64,000 bases of DNA. Source: Clostridium scatologenes. GTDB lineage: Bacteria > Bacillota > Clostridia > Clostridiales > Clostridiaceae. Position numbers and translations under genes: made by a program. Each line of letters begins with the position of its first letter. Within the stretch, counting starts at the first letter, position 1. The stretch covers positions 5,518,001 to 5,582,000 of the forward strand of contig NZ_CP009933.1 of NCBI RefSeq assembly GCF_000968375.1, read 5' to 3'. Under the pieces are notes generated by a model, which ran no database searches, was not told where the DNA came from, and was given only the letters and a program-made list of their open reading frames with translations. Shown in pieces: positions 7,288-16,590 of the stretch.

Positions 7288-8295
7288 ATGGACAAAAGAA
7301 AAACAAATGGTAAAAGGGGGAAATCCATTTGGAAGTTGGTTATAGGGTTTTTAATATTTGAAGTATTATTTACTGGAATAACTGCTCCTCTTTTAATATT
7401 TTATGGGCCATTTAAAAATGTAAAGAAGACTGTAGTTGAATCTGCAATGACAACACTTAGTCATCAATATATTGCTAAGTTTTTTTTATCTGATGATGAA
7501 ATTAATAAAATTTTGGGAGAAAATACTATAGACAATATTCAACAAGATAATATTTCTCAATTAAAGTTTGAAAATAAACATGACAGCAGTATAGAAAGAG
7601 AAGAAGTTAGTGATGGAAGAAAATTTAATGGATATATGCTTATAATTCATGATCCTACAAGAGTAAAAGTAGGGTATAGTAAGAAGTTAGGTGTAGCTGG
7701 TGAGTTAACTAGCCAAATAGCAAAGGATAATAATGCTGTAGCAGCAATTAATGGTGGTGGATTTACAGATAGTTCTTCAGGTGATAGTAAGTGGACAGGG
7801 ACTGGTGGAAAACCTGTTGGAATACTTATGAGTGGTGGAAAAGAAGTGTATAATGACGTATCAGATGAAGATAAGGCCATGGAAGTAATGGCAATGACTA
7901 GTAAAGGAGAACTTTTGGTAGGTTCACACAGTTTGTCAGAAATGAAGTCACTTGGAGTTACAGAGGCTATCTCTTTTGGTCCTGCGTTGGTTGTAAATGG
8001 AAAAGGAACTATAAAATCTGGTGATGGCGGTTGGGGAATAGCTCCAAGAACTGCCATAGGACAGAGGAAAGATGGAGCTATATTATTTTTAGTTATAGAT
8101 GGGAGACAAACAAAAAGTGTAGGTGCAACATTAAAAGATGTTCAGAATATAATGCTTGAATATGGTGCATTAAATGCTACAAATTTGGATGGAGGTTCTT
8201 CATCAACTATGTACTATGAAGGTGAAGTAATAAATAATCCATGTGATCCTTTAGGAGAAAGATCTGTACCTTCTGCTGTTTATGTTAAACCTTAA
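7288..8295 (+). CDS. Membrane-anchored phosphodiester glycosidase-like protein (NAGPA domain)
   Basis: The best start is the ATG at 7288, behind AAAGGAAAGG; an upstream TTG at 7240 has no site. The protein has 335 residues. A membrane segment near residues 15-37 (LVIGFLIFEVLFTGITAPLL) anchors an extracellular domain. That domain carries NAGPA-family marks: DNNAVAAINGGGF, ISFGPALVVNG, GIAPRTAIGQ and ALNATNLDGGSSSTMYYEG. In this family the domain uncovers or cuts phosphodiester-linked sugars, often in surface polysaccharide or teichoic acid metabolism. The next gene follows after 35 bases and is probably co-transcribed. Confidence 0.85.
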   Translation: MDKRKTNGKRGKSIWKLVIGFLIFEVLFTGITAPLLIFYGPFKNVKKTVVESAMTTLSHQYIAKFFLSDDEINKILGENTIDNIQQDNISQLKFENKHDSSIEREEVSDGRKFNGYMLIIHDPTRVKVGYSKKLGVAGELTSQIAKDNNAVAAINGGGFTDSSSGDSKWTGTGGKPVGILMSGGKEVYNDVSDEDKAMEVMAMTSKGELLVGSHSLSEMKSLGVTEAISFGPALVVNGKGTIKSGDGGWGIAPRTAIGQRKDGAILFLVIDGRQTKSVGATLKDVQNIMLEYGALNATNLDGGSSSTMYYEGEVINNPCDPLGERSVPSAVYVKP

Positions 8296-8330
8296 AGTAC
8301 AGTAGATAAGTATTAGAAGGAGAGTGCTCA

Positions 8331-9356
8331 ATGAAGATTTTCGGAAGAATTCTTATATGGATAATGATATCATTAACACTACAGTGTGCAGGACTTTTTT
8401 ATGCTAATAAATACTTATTTGCATCAAGCACAGATATCAAAACTAAGAAAGTAGTGAAAAGTGACAATAAAAAACCAGATATTAAAATTAACATACCAGA
8501 TAATGCAAAGAACACAAATATATCATTTGATGGGAAATTTGTGGCTTACTATGATGGAGATGTGTTGAAAGTAGTAAATACTTTAACAGGAGAAGAAAAA
8601 AGTGTAGAATTTGAAGGTGGAGTAAAGGTATCTTTTTATAAATGGCTTTCTGATAGAAATAGAATGCTTATAGCTGAAAAGGAAAGCTCAGATGAAGAAT
8701 CAAATTTGAAATTAGCTTATTATGATGTTGATAAAGGGTTGAAAGAAGACATTAAAAATTTGGATTGGGCTGATAAAAAATCAGAGGTTGAAGATATACA
8801 AGCATCACCTCTTACTAATGTAATATATGTTAAGGTGGCTAATAGTGGAAAGCGCAGTAATATATATTGGGTTAATATAATGAAGGAAATGAAAAAGGTT
8901 GAAACGAGAAGTTATCAAATAGGAAGTATAAGAGTACTTCCACATGAAGATAAATTGGTATATGAAGATTTAACTTATAGTAGAATATATATGACTGATA
9001 AAGATGAACCTTTAGATATAAGTGGTGTAAGTAATCCAAGTTTATTAGGAGTAGATGATAATGACAATGTATATATAGGAGAAACCAATGATGATAAAGT
9101 TACTAAAATATTTTATGGAACTGTAAAAGAAGGTAGGAATGAATTTCAAACTATAGATTTAGGAAGTTCTGTAGATAAAAACAATATATATATAACTGGA
9201 GAAGGAAAAGTTTATATTAATGATAATCTTAAAGGTGTTGTAAAGGAATTTTCAAGTGGAAAACAATATAATTATGTAGGAACTTTTGTGCAAATGTATA
9301 ACGGAGGAGTTATATCGATAAGTGATGGAAAACTTGTAAAAACTTTATTTAATTAA
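8331..9356 (+). CDS. Membrane-anchored beta-propeller-like protein, unknown
   Basis: This 341-residue protein has an AAGGAGAG site before the ATG. It has one N-terminal membrane segment (residues 6-28, ILIWIMISLTLQCAGLFYAN) and a long extracellular part rich in short beta-strands (VAYYDGDVLKVVNTLTGEE, NVYIGETND, KVYINDNLKG). These repeat like the blades of a WD40/TolB-type propeller. I recognise no catalytic motif. It lies 35 bases behind the NAGPA-like gene and ahead of an M50 protease, so a surface assembly or scaffold role is a reasonable inference only. Confidence 0.6.
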   Translation: MKIFGRILIWIMISLTLQCAGLFYANKYLFASSTDIKTKKVVKSDNKKPDIKINIPDNAKNTNISFDGKFVAYYDGDVLKVVNTLTGEEKSVEFEGGVKVSFYKWLSDRNRMLIAEKESSDEESNLKLAYYDVDKGLKEDIKNLDWADKKSEVEDIQASPLTNVIYVKVANSGKRSNIYWVNIMKEMKKVETRSYQIGSIRVLPHEDKLVYEDLTYSRIYMTDKDEPLDISGVSNPSLLGVDDNDNVYIGETNDDKVTKIFYGTVKEGRNEFQTIDLGSSVDKNNIYITGEGKVYINDNLKGVVKEFSSGKQYNYVGTFVQMYNGGVISISDGKLVKTLFN

Positions 9357-9390
9357 ATAATTTTTTGTATTAAGGGAGGGATAATTAGAT

Positions 9391-10035
9391 TTGGATAATT
9401 GGTTATTAGGAAAAATACTTATATTACCAGCTATACTTATAGGATTTACATTTCATGAGTATGCTCATGCTATAGTGGCAGATAGGTTAGGAGATAAAAC
9501 TCCTAAATTTCAAGGAAGACTTACATTAAATCCATTTGTGCATATAGATATAATTGGATTTTTAATGATATTAATAATGAATTTTGGATGGGCAAAACCT
9601 GTTCAAATAAATCCATCAGCTTTTAAAAATAAATATAAAGATGATTTGAAAGTATCTATTGCTGGACCATTAGCAAATTTATTAGTAGCATTTATAGGAG
9701 CAATACTTATGGTATTGTTATCTAAGTATGGATTTAACTTATTAAGTGCTGTTCCAGGATTATATAATATACTTTCAATAATAATTTCATATATAGTTAG
9801 TATAAATTGTATGCTTTTTATTTTTAATCTTATACCAATACCAGGTTTGGATGGATTTCACATTTTGAGAGATTTATTTCCTGGTTATTATTATAAAATA
9901 TCAGATACATTATATAGATATCAAATGATTATACTGTTAGTGATTATAGTAACACCTATAGCAACTTATGTAGTGGGAATACCATCAAGACTTTTATATG
10001 TTGCATTTATTCGTATTGCTAATCTTATAATATAA
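9391..10035 (+). CDS. Site-2 protease family M50 (YwhC/RseP-like)
   Basis: The start is the TTG at 9391, served by GGGAGGG (9374-9380). The 214-residue protein has about five to six membrane segments. The zinc site is FHEYAHAIVADRLGD (HExxH), and the second motif is NLIPIPGLDGFHIL, with the Asp that completes the metal site. GPLANLLVAF follows the family pattern. M50 enzymes cut substrates inside the membrane. This small PDZ-less type is widespread in Firmicutes with mostly unknown substrates. trmB follows after 35 bases. Confidence 0.9.
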   Translation: MDNWLLGKILILPAILIGFTFHEYAHAIVADRLGDKTPKFQGRLTLNPFVHIDIIGFLMILIMNFGWAKPVQINPSAFKNKYKDDLKVSIAGPLANLLVAFIGAILMVLLSKYGFNLLSAVPGLYNILSIIISYIVSINCMLFIFNLIPIPGLDGFHILRDLFPGYYYKISDTLYRYQMIILLVIIVTPIATYVVGIPSRLLYVAFIRIANLII

Positions 10036-10070
10036 AACAAAATGCTGTTTATACATCAGGAGGAATTTTT

Positions 10071-10718
10071 ATGAGACTAAGAAAGAAATGGTGGGCGAGA
10101 CCGGAGATGGAGGAAAGTCCTTTGACTGTTATAAATCCACAAGAATACAAAGGAAAGTGGAAGGAAGAATTTAAGAATGAAAATCCTATATATTTAGAAT
10201 TAGGATGTGGAAGAGGAACTTTTTTATGCGAACATTCAAAACAAAATTCCAATATAAATTATATAGGGATAGATTTAAAAGATGAAGTATTAATATATGC
10301 CTTAAGAAAACTAATTCAAGAAGAACTTATCAATGCTAGAATTATTCCATCTAATATAACAAATATTTCAGAAATGTTTGATGAAAATGAAATAAGCAGG
10401 ATATATATAAATTTTTGCAATCCTTGGCCAAAGGACAGACATAATAAGAGAAGACTTACACATACAAGATTCTTAAATCAATATAAGCAATTTTTAAAAC
10501 CTGAAAGTGAAATATGGTTTAAAACTGATGATATAGGTTTGTTTCAGGATTCTCAAGTTTACTTTAAAGAGAATGGTTTTAATATTGAATATATAACTTA
10601 TGATCTTCATAATAGTGATTTTGAGCAAAATATAGTTACAGAGTATGAGAGTAAATTTACTTCTTTGGGAATGAAAACTATGTTTTTGTTAGCAAAACTC
10701 GCTGTAGTCAGTGAATAG
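10071..10718 (+). CDS. trmB: tRNA (guanine-N7)-methyltransferase
   Basis: The enzyme makes m7G46 in the variable loop of tRNAs using S-adenosylmethionine. The 215-residue length is standard. Motifs: the N-terminal RLRKKWWARPEMEESPLTV, the SAM loop ELGCGRGTFL, the acidic GIDLKDE, and the family signature NFCNPWPKDRHNKRRLTHTRFL. TrmB proteins end motif IV with PWPK-x-RH as seen here. An AGGAGG site precedes the ATG, and a strong terminator follows. Confidence 0.95.
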   Translation: MRLRKKWWARPEMEESPLTVINPQEYKGKWKEEFKNENPIYLELGCGRGTFLCEHSKQNSNINYIGIDLKDEVLIYALRKLIQEELINARIIPSNITNISEMFDENEISRIYINFCNPWPKDRHNKRRLTHTRFLNQYKQFLKPESEIWFKTDDIGLFQDSQVYFKENGFNIEYITYDLHNSDFEQNIVTEYESKFTSLGMKTMFLLAKLAVVSE

Positions 10719-10756
10719 ATTTTGAAAATACAAATAAAATTTTAAACTAAATAATT

Positions 10757-10800
10757 CACATTAGAGATCAAAGCTTATTCTCTAATGTGTTTTTATTTTT
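10757..10800 (+). terminator. Intrinsic terminator of the M50-trmB unit
   Basis: CACATTAGAGA (10757-10767) pairs perfectly with TCTCTAATGTG (10779-10789), followed by TTTTTATTTTT. Confidence 0.85.
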
Positions 10801-10843
10801 AAAAAATATATAGTTTTGTAGTATTGAAAGGTGTGGGCACACT

Positions 10844-11641
10844 ATGAACTTTTTAACAGAAATATTATGGAAAACTCTTATAGAAACATTTTATTTAACA
10901 GGTATGATTATATTAATCGGATTGATACTTGGTGTACTAAGAAATAATTCAATAAAAAACTTTCAAAGGAGTTTTGGCAGCAATGCAGTAATGATAACAG
11001 GATTTATTGGTGTTCCAATACATGAGCTAAGTCATGCTATTTTTGCTGTATTATTTGGACATAAAATTACTAAAATTAAGTTACTTCAAAAACCAGATGA
11101 GAGTGGTGTAATGGGATATGTACAACATGGTTACAATCAAAATAGTATTTACCAACAAATAGGAAATTTTTTTATAGGCATAGCACCTATATTTGGAGGA
11201 GTTTTTTCTATAATTACTTTGATGAAATTTATGTTACCAAGAGTTTATAACAGTTTTATTGATATATTAATTAGAAGTTTGCATGTTACAGTGTTAAATA
11301 AAAGTACAATTGAAGGAATAATAAACTCTTACTCAGGGCTAATAAAAGTTATTTTTTCTTTAAAGAATTTTCAAAATCCATATTTTTATATATTTTTATT
11401 TTTATCTATATGCATATCTTCACATATATCTTTGAGTTCTGCAGATACAAAAGGAGCTTTTAGGGGATTGTGTGTTATATTTGTAATATTGTTAATATTA
11501 AATGCTTTAAATTTAACAAAATATATCTTGGCTATTGATTTAATAAAGTATAATATTTTAATAACGGGATTTTTAATGATATCTGTAATACTTTCTACAA
11601 TAACATTTTTACTAAGTTTAATTCTTATTAGTATAAAGTGA
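10844..11641 (+). CDS. Multi-pass membrane protein with HExxH (putative metalloprotease)
   Basis: This 265-residue protein has an AAAGGTG site at the start. It has about six membrane segments, and near residue 60 a GVPIHELSHAIFAVLFGH segment. HELSH fits HExxH inside a membrane helix, as in M50-type proteases, followed by a conserved-looking GYVQHGYN. No NPxPxLDG motif is visible, so it is not a standard site-2 protease. Function is unknown. Its TGA stop (11639-11641) lies inside the start of structured-repeat copy C, so its last residues may derive from the insertion. Confidence 0.65.
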   Translation: MNFLTEILWKTLIETFYLTGMIILIGLILGVLRNNSIKNFQRSFGSNAVMITGFIGVPIHELSHAIFAVLFGHKITKIKLLQKPDESGVMGYVQHGYNQNSIYQQIGNFFIGIAPIFGGVFSIITLMKFMLPRVYNSFIDILIRSLHVTVLNKSTIEGIINSYSGLIKVIFSLKNFQNPYFYIFLFLSICISSHISLSSADTKGAFRGLCVIFVILLILNALNLTKYILAIDLIKYNILITGFLMISVILSTITFLLSLILISIK

Positions 11642-11730
11642 GACTTAGAAGAACTTATCCAGGAGCGTAGCAGTGCTTATCCCAAATTTGGAGAAGATGG
11701 GGGTATTATCAATGGTAGCGATTGGATAAA
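11636..11730 (+). repeat. Structured repeat, copy C (compact form)
   Basis: It begins AAGTGAGACTTAGAAGAAC and is closed by TTATCCA (11655-11661) pairing with TGGATAA (11723-11729). Inside it has ATCCC facing GGGGGTAT, and ends with AATGGTAGCGAT before the closing arm. It lacks the extra 5' hairpin of copies A and B, so that hairpin is an optional module. It lies directly downstream of a gene and contains its stop codon. Confidence 0.7.
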
Positions 11731-11844
11731 ATAATAATAAAAGAATATTAGTTGTATTTGTTTTGGAATAATTTGTAAAGCGGCTGTACTTTGTGCTAAT
11801 ATAGTATTATTGTATACAAAATATAAAATGGGGGTTAATATGCT

Positions 11845-12216
11845 ATGTTTAGAGAAAAAATTAATGAATTTATTAGAGTTATTTCTAAAACAGAGGATTG
11901 TGAATGTTTAAATATGATGGAAGAATTAATAGACTCTGCTGGGGATTATTTAAGAAGAGTTAATGTACTAGAAGTAGGAATAATGGTTGGAAAGTATAGC
12001 AAAGAAGATGATGAATATAGAAAATATATTGAGAAACTAGATAGACAAAGAAGCAGTGCATATGATAATTTAATATCAAATGTTAAAATTATTAATAGAC
12101 TTTGTAGAATAAATAATTTAGTACCAATGTATCAAGGAAATGAAGAAGAAAGAGTAGAAGTAGCTGAGTTTGCACAAAAAGTAGTAGATGAGCTATTTAG
12201 TACAAGGAGATTATAA
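11845..12216 (+). CDS. Helical protein of unknown function (DUF3232-like?)
   Basis: This 123-residue, highly charged, all-helical protein has no membrane segment, no signal peptide and no recognisable catalytic motif. It contains ECLNMMEELIDSAGDYLRRV and ends ...EFAQKVVDELFSTRRL. I recall similar clostridial proteins under DUF3232, but I cannot confirm this. A possible ribosome-binding site (GGGGGTTAA) lies about 12 bases upstream of the ATG. It has its own terminator at 12227 and is monocistronic. Confidence 0.6.
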   Translation: MFREKINEFIRVISKTEDCECLNMMEELIDSAGDYLRRVNVLEVGIMVGKYSKEDDEYRKYIEKLDRQRSSAYDNLISNVKIINRLCRINNLVPMYQGNEEERVEVAEFAQKVVDELFSTRRL

Positions 12217-12226
12217 TTAAAAAATT

Positions 12227-12258
12227 AGCATGAAGGATCATATTCCTTCATGCTTTTT
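12227..12258. terminator. Bidirectional terminator
   Basis: AGCATGAAGGA (12227-12237) pairs perfectly with TCCTTCATGCT (12244-12254), with TTTTT on the plus side. On the minus side the loop is followed by TAATTTTTTAAT. It separates convergent genes. Confidence 0.85.
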
Positions 12259-12274
12259 AAATAGCAATATTATA

Positions 12275-13159
12275 TTAACTTACATTAAATTTTTTAACAA
12301 GCTCAAGAGGAGAATAAGATAATTTTGCTTGTCTTAGACCTTCAATTCCTAAATCTTGTTCACGGTTTATGAGTGGAATTTCACTAAAATAATTTTCTAT
12401 AAAAGTTTTATTGACAAAGTTATAAAGACCTCTTATATCTGAATCTGCTTTTTCAATGTGTATTATTCCAACATTTTCATTTACCTTTTCACCTATAGTG
12501 AAAGCTGATAGCTTATCATTAACGTGAACAACCATTCCTATAAAGTCTAATTTGTTACTATTTTTTAGTAATTCTTCTATAGATCTGAGTTCATATAAAA
12601 GATATCCCTTACATATATGTTTGTGACACCATTCACGAGCAGCTTTTATGCATGGTTGTATTAGTTCTGGTGTCATTTCAGAAATTTTATAATCATAATT
12701 TTTTATAAAATAGTTATAATGATTTTTTTTCTTATGAAGAATTTTTCCAGAGAGACTTATAAGTTTTTTACTTTCATATATATAATCAAAGTTATCTCTA
12801 TCCTCTTCTATAACAAAAGTATCATCAAAAACATCTAATAGATCATCTATAAATGGTTGTTCTGCATCTTTAAAAAGGTAACTTAGGTCATATGAAGATC
12901 TAAGTTCTAATAAAAGATTAACTATTTCTTTTAAATTTTCTTTTTTATAGCCTATAGGCTGCATAAAATGATAACTTCCATCAAAGTCCATCTTTTTAAT
13001 AATTATTACATCTTTATAAATAGCATATTGTATATCGCAAGCTTTTCGCCATATAAAAAGATTTGTAAAAGAATATTCACAGGTTTCAAATGAGTATGGT
13101 TTTAAATATTTGTCAAAGAGTTCCTTATCTTCTAGAGATAGGGGTTTAAAATTAAGCAT
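12275..13159 (-). CDS. DUF2156 (phosphatidylglycerol lysyltransferase-like) GNAT-fold protein
   Basis: This 294-residue soluble protein has an AAAGGATG site. It has the double-GNAT layout of DUF2156: an N-terminal half (SFETCEYSFTNLFIWRKACD) and a C-terminal half with AFTIGEKVNENVGIIHIEKA, then RGLYNFVNKTFIENYF and EQDLGIEGLRQAKLSYSP. The last motif, with its D-x-G-x-x-G-L-R, is typical of the family's C-terminus. Unlike MprF it has no membrane part. Relatives are thought to transfer aminoacyl groups, but the substrate here is unknown. It is divergently transcribed from the next MCP. Confidence 0.8.
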   Translation of the reverse strand: MLNFKPLSLEDKELFDKYLKPYSFETCEYSFTNLFIWRKACDIQYAIYKDVIIIKKMDFDGSYHFMQPIGYKKENLKEIVNLLLELRSSYDLSYLFKDAEQPFIDDLLDVFDDTFVIEEDRDNFDYIYESKKLISLSGKILHKKKNHYNYFIKNYDYKISEMTPELIQPCIKAAREWCHKHICKGYLLYELRSIEELLKNSNKLDFIGMVVHVNDKLSAFTIGEKVNENVGIIHIEKADSDIRGLYNFVNKTFIENYFSEIPLINREQDLGIEGLRQAKLSYSPLELVKKFNVS

Positions 13160-13447
13160 AGGTACATCCTTTCTATAAAAACTAATATTAAATAATATTA
13201 AATATTATTTGACTATATAAATATTATATAATAAAAATAATATTTATTAAACATTATTTTTATATTTAAGTATTATATGAATATTATAAATTAATTAATT
13301 TTAACATAAAGTTAAAATTATGTTAATTTGTTATACACTACTGTTAAAAATAAGTTAAAGTATTTGTTATTTAATAATATTATTGCTTTTTAATAGTAAA
13401 ATAATTAATGGAAATATTACTTAATGTTAATATTGAGGAGGATAATA

Positions 13448-15514
13448 ATGAGAAACATTTCAACTAAATTACAGCTAAACAATATTGTAAAAATCCATTT
13501 TATAAACAGTGTCGGTATTAAAATAATGCTGCAAATAACTGCACTACTTATACTTGTATGTGGAATTTTAGGTTATGTTTCATATAGTAGTTCTTACAAT
13601 AGTTTGGAGTACACTATTAGATCTTTTTTAGAATCTAAAGCTTATGATAGTTCAGCGCTTATAAGTTCAACTATTCAACAAGATATTAGAGTAATGAATG
13701 AAATAGCTTCTAGGCCAGAAATTAAATCCATGAATATTCAAATACAAAATCCAATACTTTTATCAGAAGCTAAAGATTTAGAATATATAAATTTAAATAT
13801 AATTGAACCTAATGGGTTAATTTATTTAGCAGGTGGAGAGAAAACTCAAACTGATCTTTCTTTAGCAAATAATTTGTATTTAAAAGAAGCATTAAAAGGT
13901 AAAGCCTCCATATCTGACCCAGTTACAAATGTAGAAGGAGAACAAATTATAGCTATAGCAGTACCTATAAAAAATGAAAGTGGACAAGTAATTGGAGCTC
14001 TATTTTCTAATATGACTACTAAAAAATTAAATGAAATAGTTCAAAAAACCAAAGTAGGTAGCAGTGGATATAGCTTTATAATAAATAAAGAAGGTACTAA
14101 AGTTGCACATAAAGATTTAAAACTAGTTTTAAACAAGGATAATACAATTAAAAATGTTAATAAAGATAAAAATTTAGTTCAATTAGCACAATTAGAGAGT
14201 AAAATGATAAAAGAAGAAAAAGGTTCTGGATATTATGTTAAAGATGGAAAAGAAATGTTTATGTCATATGCTCCTATTCCAGATACAGAATGGTCTATGG
14301 CATTAACTATACCTAAACAGGAAATATTTAATGAAGCAAATGAATTAAAATATAAATTTATAATTATGACTATATTATTTATATTGATTGGTATGGTAGT
14401 AGGTTTTATAATATCAAAATCTATAAAACAACCACTATTAAAAATAAAAAAATATGCACAGCAATTGTCAAATTGTAATTTAAGTCATAGAATAAGCATA
14501 GATAGAAAGGATGAATTTGGACAAGTAGCTAATTCATTAAATACGGCTATAAATAATGTGGAGAAGATTATTTATTCTGTAAAGCTTAATGGAAAAGATA
14601 CTTTACAATCTACTAATGATATAAATAGTATGTTTGAAAAAATACATGAGCATGTAGAAAATGTTTCACATAAATCTAATAAAATTTCAGCCAATATGCA
14701 GCAAGCTTCTGCATATATAGAAGAATTAACTTGTAAGTCCTTAAATATAGAAGATGAAATAAATAATACTGTAGAAGAAGCAAGAAATGGTCTAGAGTTA
14801 GCTAATAGTATAAAAAGTAGGGCGAATTCAATGAAGAATGAAACTGAAAACTCAAGGGCTAAAATTTTAGGTATTTATTCTGAATCAAAAGAAAAGTTAA
14901 ATGCAGCCTTACAGAATACAAAAGTTGTTGAAAATATCTCTACAATGGCAGAAGTTATAAAAGATATATCTAAAAAGACAAATCTGTTAGCTTTAAATGC
15001 TGCCATTGAAGCTGCAAGAGCAGGTGAACATGGAAAGGGGTTTTCAATAGTAGCAGATGAAATAAGAAAATTAGCAGAGCAATCTAATGGTGTGGTTCAA
15101 GATATACAGGAAAATGTAAAAAGCGTTTTAAATTCAGTAGAAAGACTTTCTGAATCATCAAAGTTCATTTTAAATGTTATAGATAATGAGATATTAGAAA
15201 GTTATGATAAAATTATGCTTGTAAGCGATGATTATAAAAACGATGGAAGTAAATTTCAAAGTATAATAGAAGGATTTAATGTATTATTACAGGATATTTA
15301 TGTTTCAATAGAAGAAATGACAGTAAATATGAAAACATTGGCAGAGTCCATGGGTGAATGTGCAGATGCATCAACTAATATTGTGGATAATATAGAAAAT
15401 CTTAAAGAAGAAAATTTACATATATGTGATAAATCAAGTAAAAATGCACAGGGAGCAGAACAATTACTACAATCCATAAGTGAATTTAAGATTAAGTTAT
15501 GTAAAGAAAGTTAA
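13448..15514 (+). CDS. Methyl-accepting chemotaxis protein with Cache sensor
   Basis: The start is the ATG at 13448, because GAGGAGG (13436-13442) precedes it; an in-frame ATG at 13424 lacks a site. The protein has 688 residues. The first membrane segment is near residue 25-45, then an extracellular double-Cache domain (LNIIEPNGLIYLAGG, GKASISDPVTNVEGEQIIAI, YAPIPDTEWSMALTIP). The second membrane segment is near 305-327, followed by HAMP, then a signalling tip KTNLLALNAAIEAARAGEHG. Cache domains usually bind small ligands such as amino acids or carboxylates. It probably shares a transcript with the following SDR gene, 56 bases away, although a TATAAT-like box lies between. Confidence 0.93.
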   Translation: MRNISTKLQLNNIVKIHFINSVGIKIMLQITALLILVCGILGYVSYSSSYNSLEYTIRSFLESKAYDSSALISSTIQQDIRVMNEIASRPEIKSMNIQIQNPILLSEAKDLEYINLNIIEPNGLIYLAGGEKTQTDLSLANNLYLKEALKGKASISDPVTNVEGEQIIAIAVPIKNESGQVIGALFSNMTTKKLNEIVQKTKVGSSGYSFIINKEGTKVAHKDLKLVLNKDNTIKNVNKDKNLVQLAQLESKMIKEEKGSGYYVKDGKEMFMSYAPIPDTEWSMALTIPKQEIFNEANELKYKFIIMTILFILIGMVVGFIISKSIKQPLLKIKKYAQQLSNCNLSHRISIDRKDEFGQVANSLNTAINNVEKIIYSVKLNGKDTLQSTNDINSMFEKIHEHVENVSHKSNKISANMQQASAYIEELTCKSLNIEDEINNTVEEARNGLELANSIKSRANSMKNETENSRAKILGIYSESKEKLNAALQNTKVVENISTMAEVIKDISKKTNLLALNAAIEAARAGEHGKGFSIVADEIRKLAEQSNGVVQDIQENVKSVLNSVERLSESSKFILNVIDNEILESYDKIMLVSDDYKNDGSKFQSIIEGFNVLLQDIYVSIEEMTVNMKTLAESMGECADASTNIVDNIENLKEENLHICDKSSKNAQGAEQLLQSISEFKIKLCKES

Positions 15515-15569
15515 GTAGTGGTATAATGGTACAAGTATAATTTTGTACTAAGGGAGTGAAGATTCAAAA

Positions 15570-16313
15570 GTGGAAAGTTTAACAGGAAAAGTGGCAGTAG
15601 TTACAGGTTCCTCTAGAGGCATAGGAAGATATATAGCATTAGAAATGGCTAAGGCAGGAGCATCTGTAGTGATAAATTATATAAACAATGAAAAAGAAGC
15701 TATAAGTACTTTGGAGGAAATTAGAAAAATTGGTAGAGCTGCTATTATAGTAAAAGCAGATGTTAGTGTATATGAACAAGCTGAAATCCTTATAAATAGT
15801 GCTATAGAACACTTTGGAAAAATAGATATATTAGTTAATAATGCAGGAGTTTCATACATAGGTCTTTTTATGGATATGAATGAAAAGCAGTGGGAAAAAA
15901 TTATTAATGTCAATTTAAATGGAGTTATCAATTGTTCTCATAATATTATTCCACATATGGTTAGTAAAAAATCTGGATGTATAGTAAATGTATCTTCAAT
16001 GTGGGGAAATGTTGGAGCATCTTGTGAGGTAATATATTCTGCTTCTAAAGGGGCTGTGAATTTATTTACGAAAGCTTTAGCAAAAGAGATGGCGCCTTCC
16101 AATATAAGAATAAATGCAGTGGCTCCAGGTGTTATAGATACGGAAATGAATAGTTTTTTAAATAAAGAAGAAAGAGAAGCTTTAGAAGAAGAGATTCCTA
16201 TAGGTAAGTTTGGCAAGGGTGAAGATATAGGTAAAACTGTTGTTTTTTTGTGTAGTGATGCTGCAAAATATATTACTGCTCAAATAATAACAATAGATGG
16301 TGGAATGAATTAA
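15570..16313 (+). CDS. SDR oxidoreductase, FabG/YmfI-like
   Basis: This 247-residue protein starts at a GTG behind AAGGGAGTG. All classical SDR marks are present: GSSRGIGR (cofactor loop), VNNAGVSYIG, the catalytic serine in IVNVSSMWGN, YSASKGA (Y-x-x-x-K), and NAVAPGVIDTEMN. It ends with the ITIDGGMN typical of FabG. It could be a 3-oxoacyl-ACP reductase. Because it stands alone, away from fatty-acid genes, it could instead be the related EF-P 5-aminopentanone reductase (YmfI), which I cannot separate by eye. A terminator follows. Confidence 0.88.
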   Translation: MESLTGKVAVVTGSSRGIGRYIALEMAKAGASVVINYINNEKEAISTLEEIRKIGRAAIIVKADVSVYEQAEILINSAIEHFGKIDILVNNAGVSYIGLFMDMNEKQWEKIINVNLNGVINCSHNIIPHMVSKKSGCIVNVSSMWGNVGASCEVIYSASKGAVNLFTKALAKEMAPSNIRINAVAPGVIDTEMNSFLNKEEREALEEEIPIGKFGKGEDIGKTVVFLCSDAAKYITAQIITIDGGMN

Positions 16314-16345
16314 TGAACTAACGTGGTGAAATAGATTAAAATATA

Positions 16346-16390
16346 ATGCTGCATCCTAAGAGTTTTAACATAGGTGCAGCATATTTTTAT
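16346..16390 (+). terminator. Intrinsic terminator after the SDR gene
   Basis: ATGCTGCAtCCTA pairs with TAGGTGCAGCAT, with one bulge, followed by ATTTTTATAT. Confidence 0.75.
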
Positions 16391-16426
16391 ATATGATAAA
16401 CATGTTATATACAGCTTATATACAAG

Positions 16427-16447
16427 TTGTCCACAAAGTTATCCACA
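16427..16447 (+). promoter_or_regulatory. Two DnaA-box-like 9-mers
   Basis: TTGTCCACA (16427-16435) and TTATCCACA (16439-16447) are in the same orientation, 12 bases apart. The second is the perfect DnaA-box consensus and the first differs by one base. No other such cluster was noticed in the window. They sit in a 570-base gap with no gene. They could be a DnaA-titration or regulatory site. A replication origin is unlikely without dnaA/dnaN and more boxes. Confidence 0.45.
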
Positions 16448-16590
16448 GCCTGTGAATTAATATTTGAATAGTGAAAAATTTTGATAAATAGCAATAATTC
16501 TAAAAATTTTATTTTAAATAAATATATAAAATTATAGATGTTATAAACGATAAATAAGTATGATTTGTAGAGAGATTTATTTTAAAAGTT

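Noticed and set aside
7647..8057. Long minus-strand frame (136 codons) within the NAGPA-like gene
   Set aside because: Proline- and serine-rich shadow translation; the plus-strand gene has strong motifs.
13160..13447. AT-rich tandem AATATTA motifs between divergent genes
   Set aside because: Base composition alone can explain them; no exact repeat unit or operator could be defined.
16427..16447. Replication origin
   Set aside because: Only two DnaA boxes, no AT-rich unwinding element with repeats, and no dnaA, dnaN or rpmH nearby.
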